Assembly: GCA_963722905.1 (NCBI GenBank)
Contig: CAVROT010000008.1
Span: 62,001-126,000 of the forward strand
From: CAVROT01 sp963722905
Lineage (GTDB): Bacteria; Pseudomonadota; Alphaproteobacteria; Rhodobacterales; Rhodobacteraceae
Direction: 5' to 3'
Length of the DNA: 64,000 nucleotides
The stretch's first letter is position 1. Every line of letters starts with the position of its first letter. The notes beneath the pieces are model-generated. The model saw only the letters and a list, made by a program, of their open reading frames with translations. It searched no databases and was not told the origin of the DNA. Made by a program: the position numbers and the translations under genes. Of the stretch, positions 44,721-54,287 are shown in pieces.

Positions 44721-44942
44721 CGGGTTCCGGAGGCACCCCGATGCAATGCGCTGGCGATAAAGACCGCAACGGCAGGGGACGTTCGGCTGAGGATTGTCAG
44801 CCGCACCATGGGAGCGGGGAACGCAGACCGGTTTTCGACACTCGATCATTACAGGTCAGGGAAGTGCGCCGCCATCAGGCCCGGAGTTCCGATGGCGAAC
44901 GGCCCCGCGGCGCGGCACCCCTGTCAGCGAGGGCCGCCGGCC
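44721..44942. other. gap before ilvB stop, nothing recognised
   Basis: This is the last part of the degenerate region and shows no coding pattern, strong hairpin or IS end. Confidence 0.4.
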
Positions 44943-46736
44943 TCAGACGAGAACGGCGCCGGTCGCACTGATGCCGCCACCGCCCTCCATACCGGCATTG
45001 GGCAGCAGCATCTCGTTATGGGCCTTGCCCGACGGGATCATGGGAAAGCAGTTCTCGTGCTTCTCGACCAGGCAGTCGAAGACCACGGGGCCGGGATGCG
45101 CGATCATTTCCCGGATCGCGTCGTCCAGATCGGCCGGGTCCGCGCACTGGATACCCTTCGCACCGAACGCCTCGGCCAGCTTCACGAAGTCGGGCAGGGA
45201 TTCCGACCAGCTCTGCGAATAGCGCTCGCCATGGAGAAGCTGCTGCCACTGCCGGACCATCCCCAGCCGTTCGTTGTTCAGGATGAACTGCTTGACAGGC
45301 AAGCCGTACTGCACGGCGGTTCCCAGCTCTTGCATGTTCATCAGCCACGACGCCTCGCCTGCGACGTTGATGACCAGCGCGTCCGGATGGCCCATCTGAA
45401 CGCCGATGGAGGCCGGATGGCCGTAGCCCATCGTGCCGAGCCCGCCGGAGGTCATCCACCGGTTCGGCGCGTCGAAGTTCAGGTACTGCGCCGCCCACAT
45501 CTGGTGTTGCCCGACCTCGGTGCAGATGTAGCGGTCATGTGACCGGGTCAGGGCCTCGAGCCGGGCCATCGCATGTTGCGGCCGTATGGTGGGCCCCTCC
45601 TGCCGGAAGGCCAGGCAATCGACAGCGCGCCAGTCATCGATCTGCCGCCACCATGCCGCCAGCGCCTCGGCCCTGCCGTGACCGGAACCCGCGCGCCAGG
45701 CGGCCAGCAGATCCTCCAGCACCGACCCCACATCGCCGATGATCGGGATGTCGACGCGGATCACCTTGTTGATCGACGACGGGTCGATGTCGATGTGCGC
45801 CTTCACGGAATGGGGGCTGAACGCGTCGGCGCGCCCGGTGATCCGGTCGTCGAAGCGCGCGCCGACGTTGATCAGCAGGTCGCAGCCGTGCATCGCCATG
45901 TTGGCCTCGTAGAGGCCGTGCATCCCCAGCATGCCCAGCCAGCTGTCGCCCGAAGCGGGATACGCGCCCAGGCCCATGAGCGTTGAGGTCACCGGAAAAC
46001 CGGTCGCGGCCACCAGCTCCCGCAAAAGCTGGCTGGCGTGCGGGCCGGAGTTGATGACCCCGCCGCCGGTGTAGAAGACCGGCCGTTCCGCGCGCGCCAT
46101 CGCCTCTGCCAGATCGGCAATGCGGTCGGGGTCGCCCTTGGTGCGGGGGGCGTAATGCCCGAGGTCCGCCCGCTCGGGCGGGGTGTAGCGACCGGTGGCG
46201 AACTGCACGTCCTTCGGGATGTCGACGAGAACGGGCCCGGGCCGGCCATGGGTCGCGACATGGAACGCCTGGTGGATCGTCGAGGCCAGCGCGTCGGTCT
46301 CCTTCACCAGCCAGTTGTGCTTGGTGCAGGGCCGGGTGATGCCCACCGTGTCCGCCTCCTGGAAGGCGTCGGTTCCGATGAGGAAGGTCGGGACCTGCGC
46401 GGTCAGCACCACGATGGGGATCGAGTCGAGGAGCGCGTCGGTCAGCCCGGTGACCGTGTTCGTCGCCCCCGGCCCCGAAGTGACAAGCACGACGCCCGGC
46501 TTGCCGGTGGCGCGCGCATAGCCCTCGGCGGCATGGACCGCGGCCTGTTCGTGCCGGACGAGGACATGCCGGATCGCGTTCTGGTTGAAGATCTCGTCGT
46601 AAATGGGAAGCGCCGCGCCACCCGGATACCCGAAGATCACTTCGACGCCCTGATCCTTGAGGGCCAGCAACACCATCCGGGCGCCGGTCATCTCTTCCGC
46701 CGCGCGTTTCCCGTTGCCGCCATCCGTGGTTGCCAT
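44943..46736 (-). CDS. ilvB: acetolactate synthase large subunit
   Basis: This 597-residue ThDP enzyme performs the first common step of valine, leucine and isoleucine synthesis. It contains VIFGYPGGAALPIYDE, VRHEQAAVHAAEGYARATG (with the ThDP-activating Glu), SGPGATN, GRPGPVLVDIPKDVQ and the ThDP segment GEASWLMN...LNNERLGMVRQWQ. Its small subunit ilvN lies on the same strand but 7.7 kb upstream, with eight features between. Its 3' end borders the degenerate region. Confidence 0.96.
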   Translation of the reverse strand: MATTDGGNGKRAAEEMTGARMVLLALKDQGVEVIFGYPGGAALPIYDEIFNQNAIRHVLVRHEQAAVHAAEGYARATGKPGVVLVTSGPGATNTVTGLTDALLDSIPIVVLTAQVPTFLIGTDAFQEADTVGITRPCTKHNWLVKETDALASTIHQAFHVATHGRPGPVLVDIPKDVQFATGRYTPPERADLGHYAPRTKGDPDRIADLAEAMARAERPVFYTGGGVINSGPHASQLLRELVAATGFPVTSTLMGLGAYPASGDSWLGMLGMHGLYEANMAMHGCDLLINVGARFDDRITGRADAFSPHSVKAHIDIDPSSINKVIRVDIPIIGDVGSVLEDLLAAWRAGSGHGRAEALAAWWRQIDDWRAVDCLAFRQEGPTIRPQHAMARLEALTRSHDRYICTEVGQHQMWAAQYLNFDAPNRWMTSGGLGTMGYGHPASIGVQMGHPDALVINVAGEASWLMNMQELGTAVQYGLPVKQFILNNERLGMVRQWQQLLHGERYSQSWSESLPDFVKLAEAFGAKGIQCADPADLDDAIREMIAHPGPVVFDCLVEKHENCFPMIPSGKAHNEMLLPNAGMEGGGGISATGAVLV

Positions 46737-47374
46737 CCGTCCGCTCCGTCCAAGTTCGCACCGGCCCGCGGTGCAGTTTCCCCCGCCGGCACGGGGCCGG
46801 TCAGCCGGCCGGTCCTCCGGCGGGGACCCGGCACGAGGCGGGATGCCCTGTCAGCCGTCAATTGAACGCCATGACAGGCCACGCCGCTCGTGTCCGTCGC
46901 TTCCCAGCGTCCGGGCTCCGGCTACCTAGGCGGCACGCCGTCGGTGGTCAACACGGTCTGCGGAATAATATGTCGCCTCAGCGACTCAATGCCTCATTTT
47001 ATTGCCGGAACGCCTTCGCTTAGCGCGGCCCGTTCCACAAGGACCTCGCGCAGGGCATGCGGTCGGACCCGCCCGCCCTGCCGGATGAATGCCCGCCCCC
47101 GACAATCGGTCGCAGGGGTGCGGCGATGTCGCATCCGCACGGCCGGCGTGGCCCGTCGGGCCCCGGCCCGCGCAGGATCGCCGGTTGCCGGCGCGCCCAC
47201 AATGGACCACGATCGCGGCGATTGCGTGGCGGATGGCCCGAAAGGTTCCGTTCTTTTCTCTACGGCACACGAATCCACACTTTATTCGCTGTGCCGCCGC
47301 CGCTATGGTCCCGCCGATCAAGAACAATGACCCTCCGAACGGGGGTCGCATGCAATCAATCGGGAGGGAAACCA
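46737..47374. other. divergent intergenic region ilvB / TRAP operon
   Basis: This 638 bp has no gene. It holds GTCGCCTCAGCGAC (46972-46985), a small hairpin, flanked by two AT-rich runs (GGAATAATATG and CATTTTATTGCC). That is a plausible regulatory or attenuation region for ilvB. No leader peptide rich in branched amino acids was found. CTTTATTCGC...TATGGT near 47280-47310 could be a promoter for the TRAP genes. Confidence 0.4.
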
Positions 47375-48457
47375 ATGGACCGTCGCTCATTTCTCAGGAC
47401 ATCCGCCATCGGCGGCGGGGCAGCCGCCGCGACCACGCTGGCCGCCCCGGCCTACGCCCAGGGCAAGCGGACGCTGACCATGGTGACGACGTGGGGCCGC
47501 GGCCTTGCGGGCGTGCACGACAGTGCGCAGCGCGTCGCCGACAGCATCACCGCGATGACCGACGGCGACCTGACGGTCGACCTCAAGGCCGCGGGCGAAC
47601 TCGTCGGCGCGTTCGAGGTGTTCGACGCCGTCACCTCCGGTCAGGCCGACATGTATCACGGTGCCGACTACTATTTCGTGGGCCAGCATCCGGGCTATGC
47701 CTTCTTCACCGCCGTCCCCTTCGGGATGACGGCGCAGGAGCTTGCCAACTGGTACTACCACATGGGCGGGATGGAGCTGCACGACGAGCTGGGCCAGATC
47801 TTCGGGCTCAAGTCGTTCCTTGGCGGCAACACCGGCGCGCAGGCCGGCGGCTGGTTCAACAAGGAGATCGCCAGCCCCGAGGATTTCAATGGGCTGAAGT
47901 TCCGCATGCCCGGCCTCGGCGGCGAGGCGCTGGGCAAACTGGGCGCCTCCGTCCAGAACATTCCGGGCGCCGAGGTCTATCAGGCGCTCAGCTCGGGCGC
48001 GCTCGACGGGACCGAGTGGATCGGCCCCTGGGCGGACGAAAAGGCAGGCTTTCAGGAGATCACCAAGATCTACTACGCCGCAGGTTTCCACGAGCCGGGC
48101 GCCGGCCTGTCGGTCGCGACCAATCGCACCGTGTTCGACGAGCTGAGCCCCAAGCACCAGAAGATCGTCGAGATGGCGTCCTCGGAATGCCACCAGTGGA
48201 ACCTTGCGCAGTTCCTGTCCAACAACGGCGCGGCGCTGGCGCGGCTCCAGTCGGGCGGCGTCAAGGTGCTGGAATTCCCCGAGGCCGTCTGGGACGCCTT
48301 CGGACAGGCCTCGGCCGAGACGATGGAACAGTACATGGGCGACGAGCTGTTCAAGAAGATCAAGGACAGCGCCGACAGCTCCATGCGGTCGTCGTCGAAC
48401 TGGCTGACGAAGTCCGAGGGCGTCTACCGCGCCAACCGGGACCGCGTGCTGGGCTGA
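47375..48457 (+). CDS. TRAP transporter substrate-binding protein (TakP-like DctP)
   Basis: This 360-residue periplasmic protein has a twin-arginine-type signal (DRRSFLRTS...LAAPAYAQG). The core contains GELVGAFEVFDAVTSGQADMYHG (in part), GGNTGAQAGGWFNKEI, FRMPGLGGEALGKLG and LDGTEWIGPWADEKAGF. These follow the TakP group that binds 2-oxo acids or lactate, often with a metal. GGGAGGG before the ATG supports the start. The two permease genes follow on the same strand. The substrate is inferred. Confidence 0.93.
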   Translation: MDRRSFLRTSAIGGGAAAATTLAAPAYAQGKRTLTMVTTWGRGLAGVHDSAQRVADSITAMTDGDLTVDLKAAGELVGAFEVFDAVTSGQADMYHGADYYFVGQHPGYAFFTAVPFGMTAQELANWYYHMGGMELHDELGQIFGLKSFLGGNTGAQAGGWFNKEIASPEDFNGLKFRMPGLGGEALGKLGASVQNIPGAEVYQALSSGALDGTEWIGPWADEKAGFQEITKIYYAAGFHEPGAGLSVATNRTVFDELSPKHQKIVEMASSECHQWNLAQFLSNNGAALARLQSGGVKVLEFPEAVWDAFGQASAETMEQYMGDELFKKIKDSADSSMRSSSNWLTKSEGVYRANRDRVLG

Positions 48458-48585
48458 CCAGACGTCGTCGCCGTGTCCCGGGGGCCCCGCGCGGCGCCAC
48501 GGGGCGCGGCCTGCCCCAACGGCGGCCGGCACGACCGGCCGCCCGCCACCGCGCCTGACGGTGCCACAGACCCCCGGGGTATGAC

Positions 48586-49485
48586 ATGCTGGACGCGGTT
48601 GTCTGGTTCTTCACGAACATCGCGATGGCGTTCTGGAACCTCGGCTGGGCGCTGACCCACCCTGCCGCGTGGCTGGACTGGTCCGACGGCGAGGCGCTCA
48701 TGCGCTTCATCTACTACGGGGCCTCGGTCGAGCTGTTCTTCGTCATCCTCACGACACTCGTCATCCTCACATCGCTCGGTCTCTGGCGGCGGAGCATCAT
48801 GTGGGGCACCGTCCGCATCCTCGAAGGGTTCGCAAACGGCGTCGGACGCTTCTTTGCCTGGGCCGGCCTTCTGATGGTCCTCCAGCAGATCGTGATCGTC
48901 TTCTCGCAGCGCATCTTCGCGTCGTCAGAACTGGGATTCGGGTTCGGCAACGTCGCGACATTCGACCTCAGCTGGTGGTCGGAAGAACTCAAGCTCTACA
49001 ATGCGATGATCGTGGCGCTTTGCTGCGCCTACACATTCGTGCAGGGCGGGCACGTGCGGGTGGATCTGATCTACGCACCCGTAAGCTTCCGCACCAAGAA
49101 GGTCATCGACATGTTCGGCGCGGTGTTCTTCATGATGCCCTTCGCCGTGATGGTCTGGCTCTACGGATGGTTCTTCCTGTGGCGCAACCTCGTGACCCCA
49201 CCGGTCTCGGCCTCCGATCCGCTGGACCGAATGATGATGAAGGCCCGCGCCGTCCGCTGGAACGTCGAGACCATCGGGTTCAGCCCCAACGGGTTCAACG
49301 CATATTTCCTTTTCAAGGTGCTGCTGGTCGTCTTCACCGCCATGGTCTTTCTACAGGCCATTGCCGTCCTCTACCGGTCGTTCCTGGAATGGAGCGAGGG
49401 CGAGGCGAGCGCCGGCAAGTACCTCGACCGCGACACGATGGGCCCCGACCCGGACGCATCCGCGCCCGCCGCGGCCCCGCAGTAA
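48586..49485 (+). CDS. TRAP transporter small permease (DctQ)
   Basis: This 299-residue membrane protein is longer than ordinary DctQ proteins (about 170-220). It has an N-terminal amphipathic part, then four main helices. YTFVQGGHVRVDLIYAPVSFRTKK is the DctQ hallmark (G.HVRVD, cited in part), followed by MPFAVMVWLYGWFF. It lies 128 bp after the binding protein and 15 bp before the large permease. Confidence 0.9.
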   Translation: MLDAVVWFFTNIAMAFWNLGWALTHPAAWLDWSDGEALMRFIYYGASVELFFVILTTLVILTSLGLWRRSIMWGTVRILEGFANGVGRFFAWAGLLMVLQQIVIVFSQRIFASSELGFGFGNVATFDLSWWSEELKLYNAMIVALCCAYTFVQGGHVRVDLIYAPVSFRTKKVIDMFGAVFFMMPFAVMVWLYGWFFLWRNLVTPPVSASDPLDRMMMKARAVRWNVETIGFSPNGFNAYFLFKVLLVVFTAMVFLQAIAVLYRSFLEWSEGEASAGKYLDRDTMGPDPDASAPAAAPQ

Positions 49486-49500
49486 CCTAGGGACGCGCGC

Positions 49501-51849
49501 ATGTTTGGACTGGACGGGGTCGAGATCGGCCTCATCGTCGTGTTCCTCTGCCTCTTCGCAGGGATCCTGTCGGGCTTTCCGGTGGCCTTCGCCATCGGCG
49601 GGGCGGCCGTCATCTCATTCGGGATCATCGCCGCGCTGGATGGCGCCGGCGTTCTGATCCACCAGACGGTGGACCGCGGGACCGACGCCTACAACGCCCT
49701 GACGGCCCAGGGCCTTAGCCCGCGGACCATCACGAAGTTCCGATACCCCGACCTCCCGCTGGTCACCCAGTCGGTGTTCCCCAGCGGCTGGGAGACGGCG
49801 CTGGACCGCAACATCGGCTTCATCGTCAACCGGATGAACGAACGCGTCTTCGCCGGCGCCAGCATCGAGACGCTGCTGGCCGTCCTCATGTTCGTCCTCA
49901 TGGGCATCACGCTGGAGCGGTCGCGCATCGCCAACGAGCTGCTGACCACGATGGCCCGGGTCTTCGGCCCCCTGCCCGGCGGACTGGCCGTGTCAGTGGT
50001 GGTGGTGGGTACGTTCCTCGCCGCATCCACCGGGATCGTGGGTGCGACGGTGGTGACGATGGGTCTGCTGAGCCTGCCCACGATGCTGCGCAACAAGTAT
50101 TCGCCCGAACTTGCCACCGGCGTCATCGCCGCGTCGGGGACGCTGGGGCAGATCATCCCCCCCTCCATCGTCATCGTGCTGCTGGGAACGCTCGCTGGCG
50201 ACCTCTACGCCACCGCGCAGGAGGTCCGCGCGCGCGACGTCGGTTGCGGCGACGCGCTGACCTACCTGGGCGAGGCGGCGGTCGTGTCGGTCGGGACGCT
50301 CTTCCAGGCGGCGCTGCTGCCCGGCATCCTGCTGGCGCTGCTCTACGGCCTCTATGCCTTCGGCTATGCCGTCCTGAACCCGTCCAAGGCGCCGCCCGTC
50401 CAGGCGACCGATGCCACGGGCGAGATCATCACCCGCAAGGAGGCGCTGACATGGCTGGTCGGCCTGCCCGCGGGCCTGATCGCACTGACGATCGCGCTGG
50501 GATCGGTCGGCTTCGTCGGATCGCAGGACATCGTCGTCGACAGCTTCTCGGACGCAAGTGCCGGCGCGTCGCTGCGGACCAACGTGTCGCCGCAATGCCA
50601 GGAGGCGATGATCGAGCTTCACGGCCAAAGCGCCTGGGACCGCGCCGTCGCCGAACAGGCGGCCATAGCCGAGGCCGGCGGCGGCACGCAGAGCGTGCGG
50701 CTGAGCGACGACGAGATGGTGGCCGCCGTGGCCGCCAAGATCGCGTCGCGCGCGCCCGTCGGCACCGGCATCGCGGTCATGGCGTTGCTGGCCGCGCTGA
50801 TGCTGAGCCTCGCGCGCGGCGTCGCGCCAAGCGACGACGCCCGTCCCCTGGCGGCCGGCGCGCTGGGGATCGTCCTGATCCTGATGGCCGACATCCTCTT
50901 CGTTGCGCCCACCACGTCGCCGGGCGTCACGTTCCTGATCATCCTGCTGCCGCTCGTGCTGCTGCTCTGGGGGCTGCGGGACGCCGCCCTGCGGCTGGGC
51001 CGCAACGATCTGGTGCGCGTGGTCTTTCCGCCGCTTGTGCTGATCGTCGCCGTCCTGGGCTCGATTCTTGGCGGCATCACCAACCCGACCCCGGCGGCGG
51101 CCCTGGGTGCGGGCGGCGCGATCATGCTGGCCGCCTACCGACGGCTGCAGGACACCGGCAGCAGCGGGCGGATCGTCCTGCTGACGGCACTGGCCATCGT
51201 CGTCATGATCCTCGTCGGCGTTAACTTCGATCTGCGCGTCGGCGTCGGCGACACCTCATTCGAGCAGTGGATCGCCTGGATCGTCGCCCAGGCGGCCTAC
51301 CTCTTTGCCGTTTTCGGCCTGCTCTACGCCTGCGCCATCCTGTGGTTCGGCGGGGTCCTGCCTGCCATCGTGCGCGAGACGGCCAAGGTCACCAGCATGG
51401 TCTTCACCATCCTCATCGGATCGCAGTTGCTGAACCTCGTGGTGATCTCCTTCGGGGGAGAGGAGTATATCCAGCAGTTCCTCGAATCCTATGACGACGA
51501 GATGGTGGTCTTCCTGATCGTCATGGCGGTGCTCTTCTTCCTCGGCTTCGTCCTCGACTTCCTGGAGATCATATACATCGTCATCCCCATCGTCGGCCCG
51601 GTGATCTACGGTGGCACCATGGACCCCAAGTGGGTGACGATCATGATCGCCGTGAACCTTCAGACGTCGTTCCTGACGCCGCCCTTCGGCTTTGCGCTGT
51701 TCTACCTGCGCGGCGTCGCGCCGGCGGGCGTCACGACCGGCCACATCTACCGCGGCGTTGTGCCGTTCGTCCTGATCCAGATGGTGGCGCTAGCCATGCT
51801 TTGGACGTTCCCGGGTGTGGTGACGATCGTGCCGGACCTCATTCCTTGA
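49501..51849 (+). CDS. TRAP transporter large permease (DctM), enlarged form
   Basis: This 782-residue permease compares with about 430 residues for ordinary DctM. The N-terminal DctM part has FLAASTGIVGATVVTMGLLSLPTML (in part) and ASGTLGQIIPPSIVIVLLG. The C-terminal part has LGFVLDFLEIIYIVIPIVGPV and NLQTSFLTPPFGFALFYLRGVAP (in part). Between them, about residues 260-620 add several membrane helices and a soluble loop (residues about 340-420). Both halves of the usual protein are therefore kept around a large insertion. Such long forms go with TakP-like binding proteins. Confidence 0.92.
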   Translation: MFGLDGVEIGLIVVFLCLFAGILSGFPVAFAIGGAAVISFGIIAALDGAGVLIHQTVDRGTDAYNALTAQGLSPRTITKFRYPDLPLVTQSVFPSGWETALDRNIGFIVNRMNERVFAGASIETLLAVLMFVLMGITLERSRIANELLTTMARVFGPLPGGLAVSVVVVGTFLAASTGIVGATVVTMGLLSLPTMLRNKYSPELATGVIAASGTLGQIIPPSIVIVLLGTLAGDLYATAQEVRARDVGCGDALTYLGEAAVVSVGTLFQAALLPGILLALLYGLYAFGYAVLNPSKAPPVQATDATGEIITRKEALTWLVGLPAGLIALTIALGSVGFVGSQDIVVDSFSDASAGASLRTNVSPQCQEAMIELHGQSAWDRAVAEQAAIAEAGGGTQSVRLSDDEMVAAVAAKIASRAPVGTGIAVMALLAALMLSLARGVAPSDDARPLAAGALGIVLILMADILFVAPTTSPGVTFLIILLPLVLLLWGLRDAALRLGRNDLVRVVFPPLVLIVAVLGSILGGITNPTPAAALGAGGAIMLAAYRRLQDTGSSGRIVLLTALAIVVMILVGVNFDLRVGVGDTSFEQWIAWIVAQAAYLFAVFGLLYACAILWFGGVLPAIVRETAKVTSMVFTILIGSQLLNLVVISFGGEEYIQQFLESYDDEMVVFLIVMAVLFFLGFVLDFLEIIYIVIPIVGPVIYGGTMDPKWVTIMIAVNLQTSFLTPPFGFALFYLRGVAPAGVTTGHIYRGVVPFVLIQMVALAMLWTFPGVVTIVPDLIP

Positions 51850-51859
51850 GCATCGGAGC

Positions 51860-52110
51860 CAGCCGGGGCCGGATGCGCAAGGCGGCGAACGGACGACCCC
51901 CGCCCGACCGGATGCCGCCGTGCCTTCGCACCTTGAGCCGCAGCAGGTTCCAGCCCTTGCCGAACGGATCGCGCCACTTCGCGACGGTTCCGCAAGCCGC
52001 CCCCGCGCGGCGCCTCGTCGAAGGCGACGCCGGCCGCCGGCGTCGCGGGGTGGTCGCGCCGGAGATCGTCGGCGGTCAGAAAGAAACCCACGCGCCCCCC
52101 GGGTCTGTCG
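51860..52110 (-). pseudogene. VOC/glyoxalase-family gene remnant
   Basis: The minus strand reads GGRVGFFLTADDL, then AAGVAFDEAPRG, and after a frame change GTVAKWRDPFGKGWNLL. Together these follow the end of VOC proteins (GGRVGFFLxTDDxxxDH...GVxFxEEPR...YGTVAVxxDPxGNxWDLL). The N-terminal half is unrecognisable and no intact frame covers it. The remaining bases between the TRAP operon and bpt (52111-52313) show nothing. Confidence 0.6.
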
Positions 52111-52313
52111 CCCGATAACGTTGCGCTGCTATGGCGTCGCGGACCTTAGCCTGAAGCAGCGCACAGAAACCGCCGGGGGGGCGTCGCGACGACCCTTCGC
52201 CTGCCGTTTCCCCGATCCTCGTCCGCCGTCCGCTCGAACCCAGACACGCCTTAGAATACGGCGATGCCGGCCGCGTGGCCGGGGACCATTACCGCGACCA
52301 GCGAAAGCCGGAT

Positions 52314-53150
52314 CTATGTCCTGCGGGCGGGCAGGCTGTCTGGCAGGTCGATGCGCGCAACCTGCTCGGCGATCGGATCCGTCGACAGCGGATGGCGGGC
52401 CGAGGAATAGTCGCCCGGGTCCCCCAGCGCCTTCCATTGTCCGCCCACGTAGACCTCGACGGACGAGAACCGCGCCTTGTACCCCATCTTGACGCTGCCG
52501 GGCACCCAATAACCGAGATAGACGTAAGGCAGACCGGCCTCGCGCGCGATGGCGACGTGATCGAGGATGGCGTAGGTGCCCAGGCTGTCGCCCGGCAGCG
52601 ACGGATCGTAGAACGAGTAGACCATGCTCAGACCGTCATCGAGGACGTCCGTCAGGCAGACCGCGACCAGTTCGCTGGCGTCGTGGCCGGATGCCGGGCG
52701 GGTGTATTCGATCACGCGGCTGCGGATCGGCGTCTCTTCGATCATGGCCCCGAACTCGAAGATATCCATGTCGGCCATGCCGCCGTCAGCATGGCGGCTG
52801 TCGAGGTAGGTGCGGAACAGCGCGTACTGATCCTCGGTCGCCCAGGGCGAATTGGCACGGCGCCGCAGCTGCGCGTTGCGGCGCAGAATGCGGCGATGGG
52901 TTCGGCCGGGGGCAAAGTCGGCCACGCGGATCCGCGCCGACAGGCAGGCGGCGCAATCGGCGCAGGACGGCCGGTAGAGCACGTTCTGCGACCGGCGGAA
53001 CCCCTGCTTGGACAGGCTGTCGTTCAGCGTCTCGGCCGTGTCGCCATGCAGCGCGGTGAACAGCTTGCGTTCCATCCGGCCCTCAAGATAGGGGCAGGGC
53101 TGCGGGGCCGTCACATAGAACTGCGGCGCAATCGGCAGTGAGTGGCGCAT
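52314..53150 (-). CDS. bpt: aspartate/glutamate leucyltransferase (arginyltransferase family)
   Basis: This 278-residue L/F-transferase-like enzyme adds leucine to proteins with N-terminal Asp or Glu, marking them for ClpAP. It has CPYLEGRMERKLFT, SKQGFRRSQNVLYRPSCADCAACLSARI (in part, cysteine cluster), FDPSLPGDSLGTYAILD-like YDPSLPGDSLGTYAIL, and YLGYWVPGSVKMGYKARFS (in part). Length and motifs fit Bpt. An RDD protein gene lies upstream on the same strand. Confidence 0.93.
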   Translation of the reverse strand: MRHSLPIAPQFYVTAPQPCPYLEGRMERKLFTALHGDTAETLNDSLSKQGFRRSQNVLYRPSCADCAACLSARIRVADFAPGRTHRRILRRNAQLRRRANSPWATEDQYALFRTYLDSRHADGGMADMDIFEFGAMIEETPIRSRVIEYTRPASGHDASELVAVCLTDVLDDGLSMVYSFYDPSLPGDSLGTYAILDHVAIAREAGLPYVYLGYWVPGSVKMGYKARFSSVEVYVGGQWKALGDPGDYSSARHPLSTDPIAEQVARIDLPDSLPARRT

Positions 53151-53243
53151 GGGTCCCCGTCCGTCGTTGGGGCGAGCCTAGCAATGCCTCCCGCCCCCGC
53201 CAAGCCCCGTTCGCCGATCAGTTGTGCCGCCAGCGCGGCCCGG

Positions 53244-53699
53244 TCAGCGTGCCGCCGCCGCGCGGTTCACGGCCGCCGTACCCAGCACGTGGTCGGTCAG
53301 CCCCTGCCCCCGCGGCGTCGTCAGCATCAGTGCGACCGAGATCAGCTGAAGCGGAAAGACGACGACCGAGGCCGCGTATCCCGCCGTATGGAGGAACGCC
53401 GTCATCGGGTCGAGAGGCGCGCCGTCGCTGCCCCGGATCTCGACCGCGAGAATCCGCATGCCGGGAGTGGCCGAGGCGCGCGCCAGGGTGACGGCCCTGT
53501 ATAGGAACCCGACCGTCATGAAGAGCAGCGGGAAATAGAAGATCGCGGTGAAGAACGTGAACGGCAGCAGGATCAGCGAGACGATCCCGATCAGGAGCAC
53601 GTCGATGCACCAGGCCAGCCCCCGCTTCGTCGCGGTATCGGCGTAGAATTCCGCGTGTTCGTCCGGGCTGGGCAGGCCGAAATGTTCGGTGGCGATCAT
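53244..53699 (-). CDS. RDD family membrane protein
   Basis: This 151-residue protein has two to three membrane segments, with RGLAWCIDVLLIGIVSLILL near residue 27 (the Arg and Asp positions of the RDD pattern) and TPGMRILAVEIRGSDG. RDD proteins are small membrane proteins of unsettled role, some linked to ion transport. It is placed between bpt and the DUF2852 gene, all on the minus strand. Confidence 0.85.
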   Translation of the reverse strand: MIATEHFGLPSPDEHAEFYADTATKRGLAWCIDVLLIGIVSLILLPFTFFTAIFYFPLLFMTVGFLYRAVTLARASATPGMRILAVEIRGSDGAPLDPMTAFLHTAGYAASVVVFPLQLISVALMLTTPRGQGLTDHVLGTAAVNRAAAAR

Positions 53700-53789
53700 G
53701 GCGGGGTCCCTTTCTTGCGCTCATGGAACATGTGGGCATGGCCCCCTGCGGATGCGAGGGGACCATGCCATCGGTCGACGGGGGCGGCT

Positions 53790-54203
53790 TCAGGCAGCCG
53801 AGGATCCCTCGCTGCTCGCGGCGTCGGCCTTGCGGGTGCGGTCTTGCATGAACTGGTCGAACTCGGCCTTGTCCTTGGCGTCGCGAAGACGGGTCAGGAA
53901 GCTTTCGAAGGCCGCCCGCTCGTCCTCCAGACGGCGCAGCGTATCGGCGCGGTAGGCGTCGAAGGCGCTGTTTCCGGTGCCGCGCATCATCGGCGCCATC
54001 CGCATGGACGACCGGCGCCCGCCCCGCATCATGCCCTTGCCGAAAACGGCATAGGCCAGCAGGGCCAGCCCGACGGGCCAGAAAAGGATGAAGGCGACGA
54101 CGGTAGCGACGATCCACGCCACCTTGCCCTTTGCGTCAAGCCAGCTTTCGGCGCGGGCGAACCAGTTCTGGCGATAGGCGGGTACGTCGGCATAGGTGGT
54201 CAT
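53790..54203 (-). CDS. DUF2852 domain protein
   Basis: This 137-residue protein has a hydrophobic helix pair (VAWIVATVVAFILFWPVGLALLAYAVFG, in part), a basic MMRGGRRSSMRM loop, and FDAYRADTLRRLEDERAAFESFLTRLRDAKDKAEFDQFM (in part), the DUF2852 core. The function is unknown. Two long palindromes stand directly upstream, so the gene is probably under dedicated control. Confidence 0.85.
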   Translation of the reverse strand: MTTYADVPAYRQNWFARAESWLDAKGKVAWIVATVVAFILFWPVGLALLAYAVFGKGMMRGGRRSSMRMAPMMRGTGNSAFDAYRADTLRRLEDERAAFESFLTRLRDAKDKAEFDQFMQDRTRKADAASSEGSSAA

Positions 54204-54229
54204 TTCGGTCTCCTTGGGCGCGCGATGTT

Positions 54230-54248
54230 ATGTGAACGTGCTTCACAT
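54230..54248. promoter_or_regulatory. 19-bp palindromic operator candidate, proximal
   Basis: ATGTGAACGTGCTTCACAT is a perfect palindrome around a 5-bp centre (ATGTGAA-N5-TTCACAT), 27 bp upstream of the DUF2852 ATG. Confidence 0.6.
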
Positions 54249-54287
54249 CACCGATATGGGGAGTGCTTCATCGCCGGTCAAGGCCAG

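Noticed and set aside
44943..46736. ilvB ThDP motif reading GEASWLMN instead of GDG, considered as a defect
   Set aside because: This form is usual for the acetolactate synthases of this order as I know them, and the rest of the active site is complete.
46737..47374. ilv leader peptide and attenuator searched for
   Set aside because: There is an AT-flanked small hairpin, but no leader ORF rich in Ile, Val or Leu codons.
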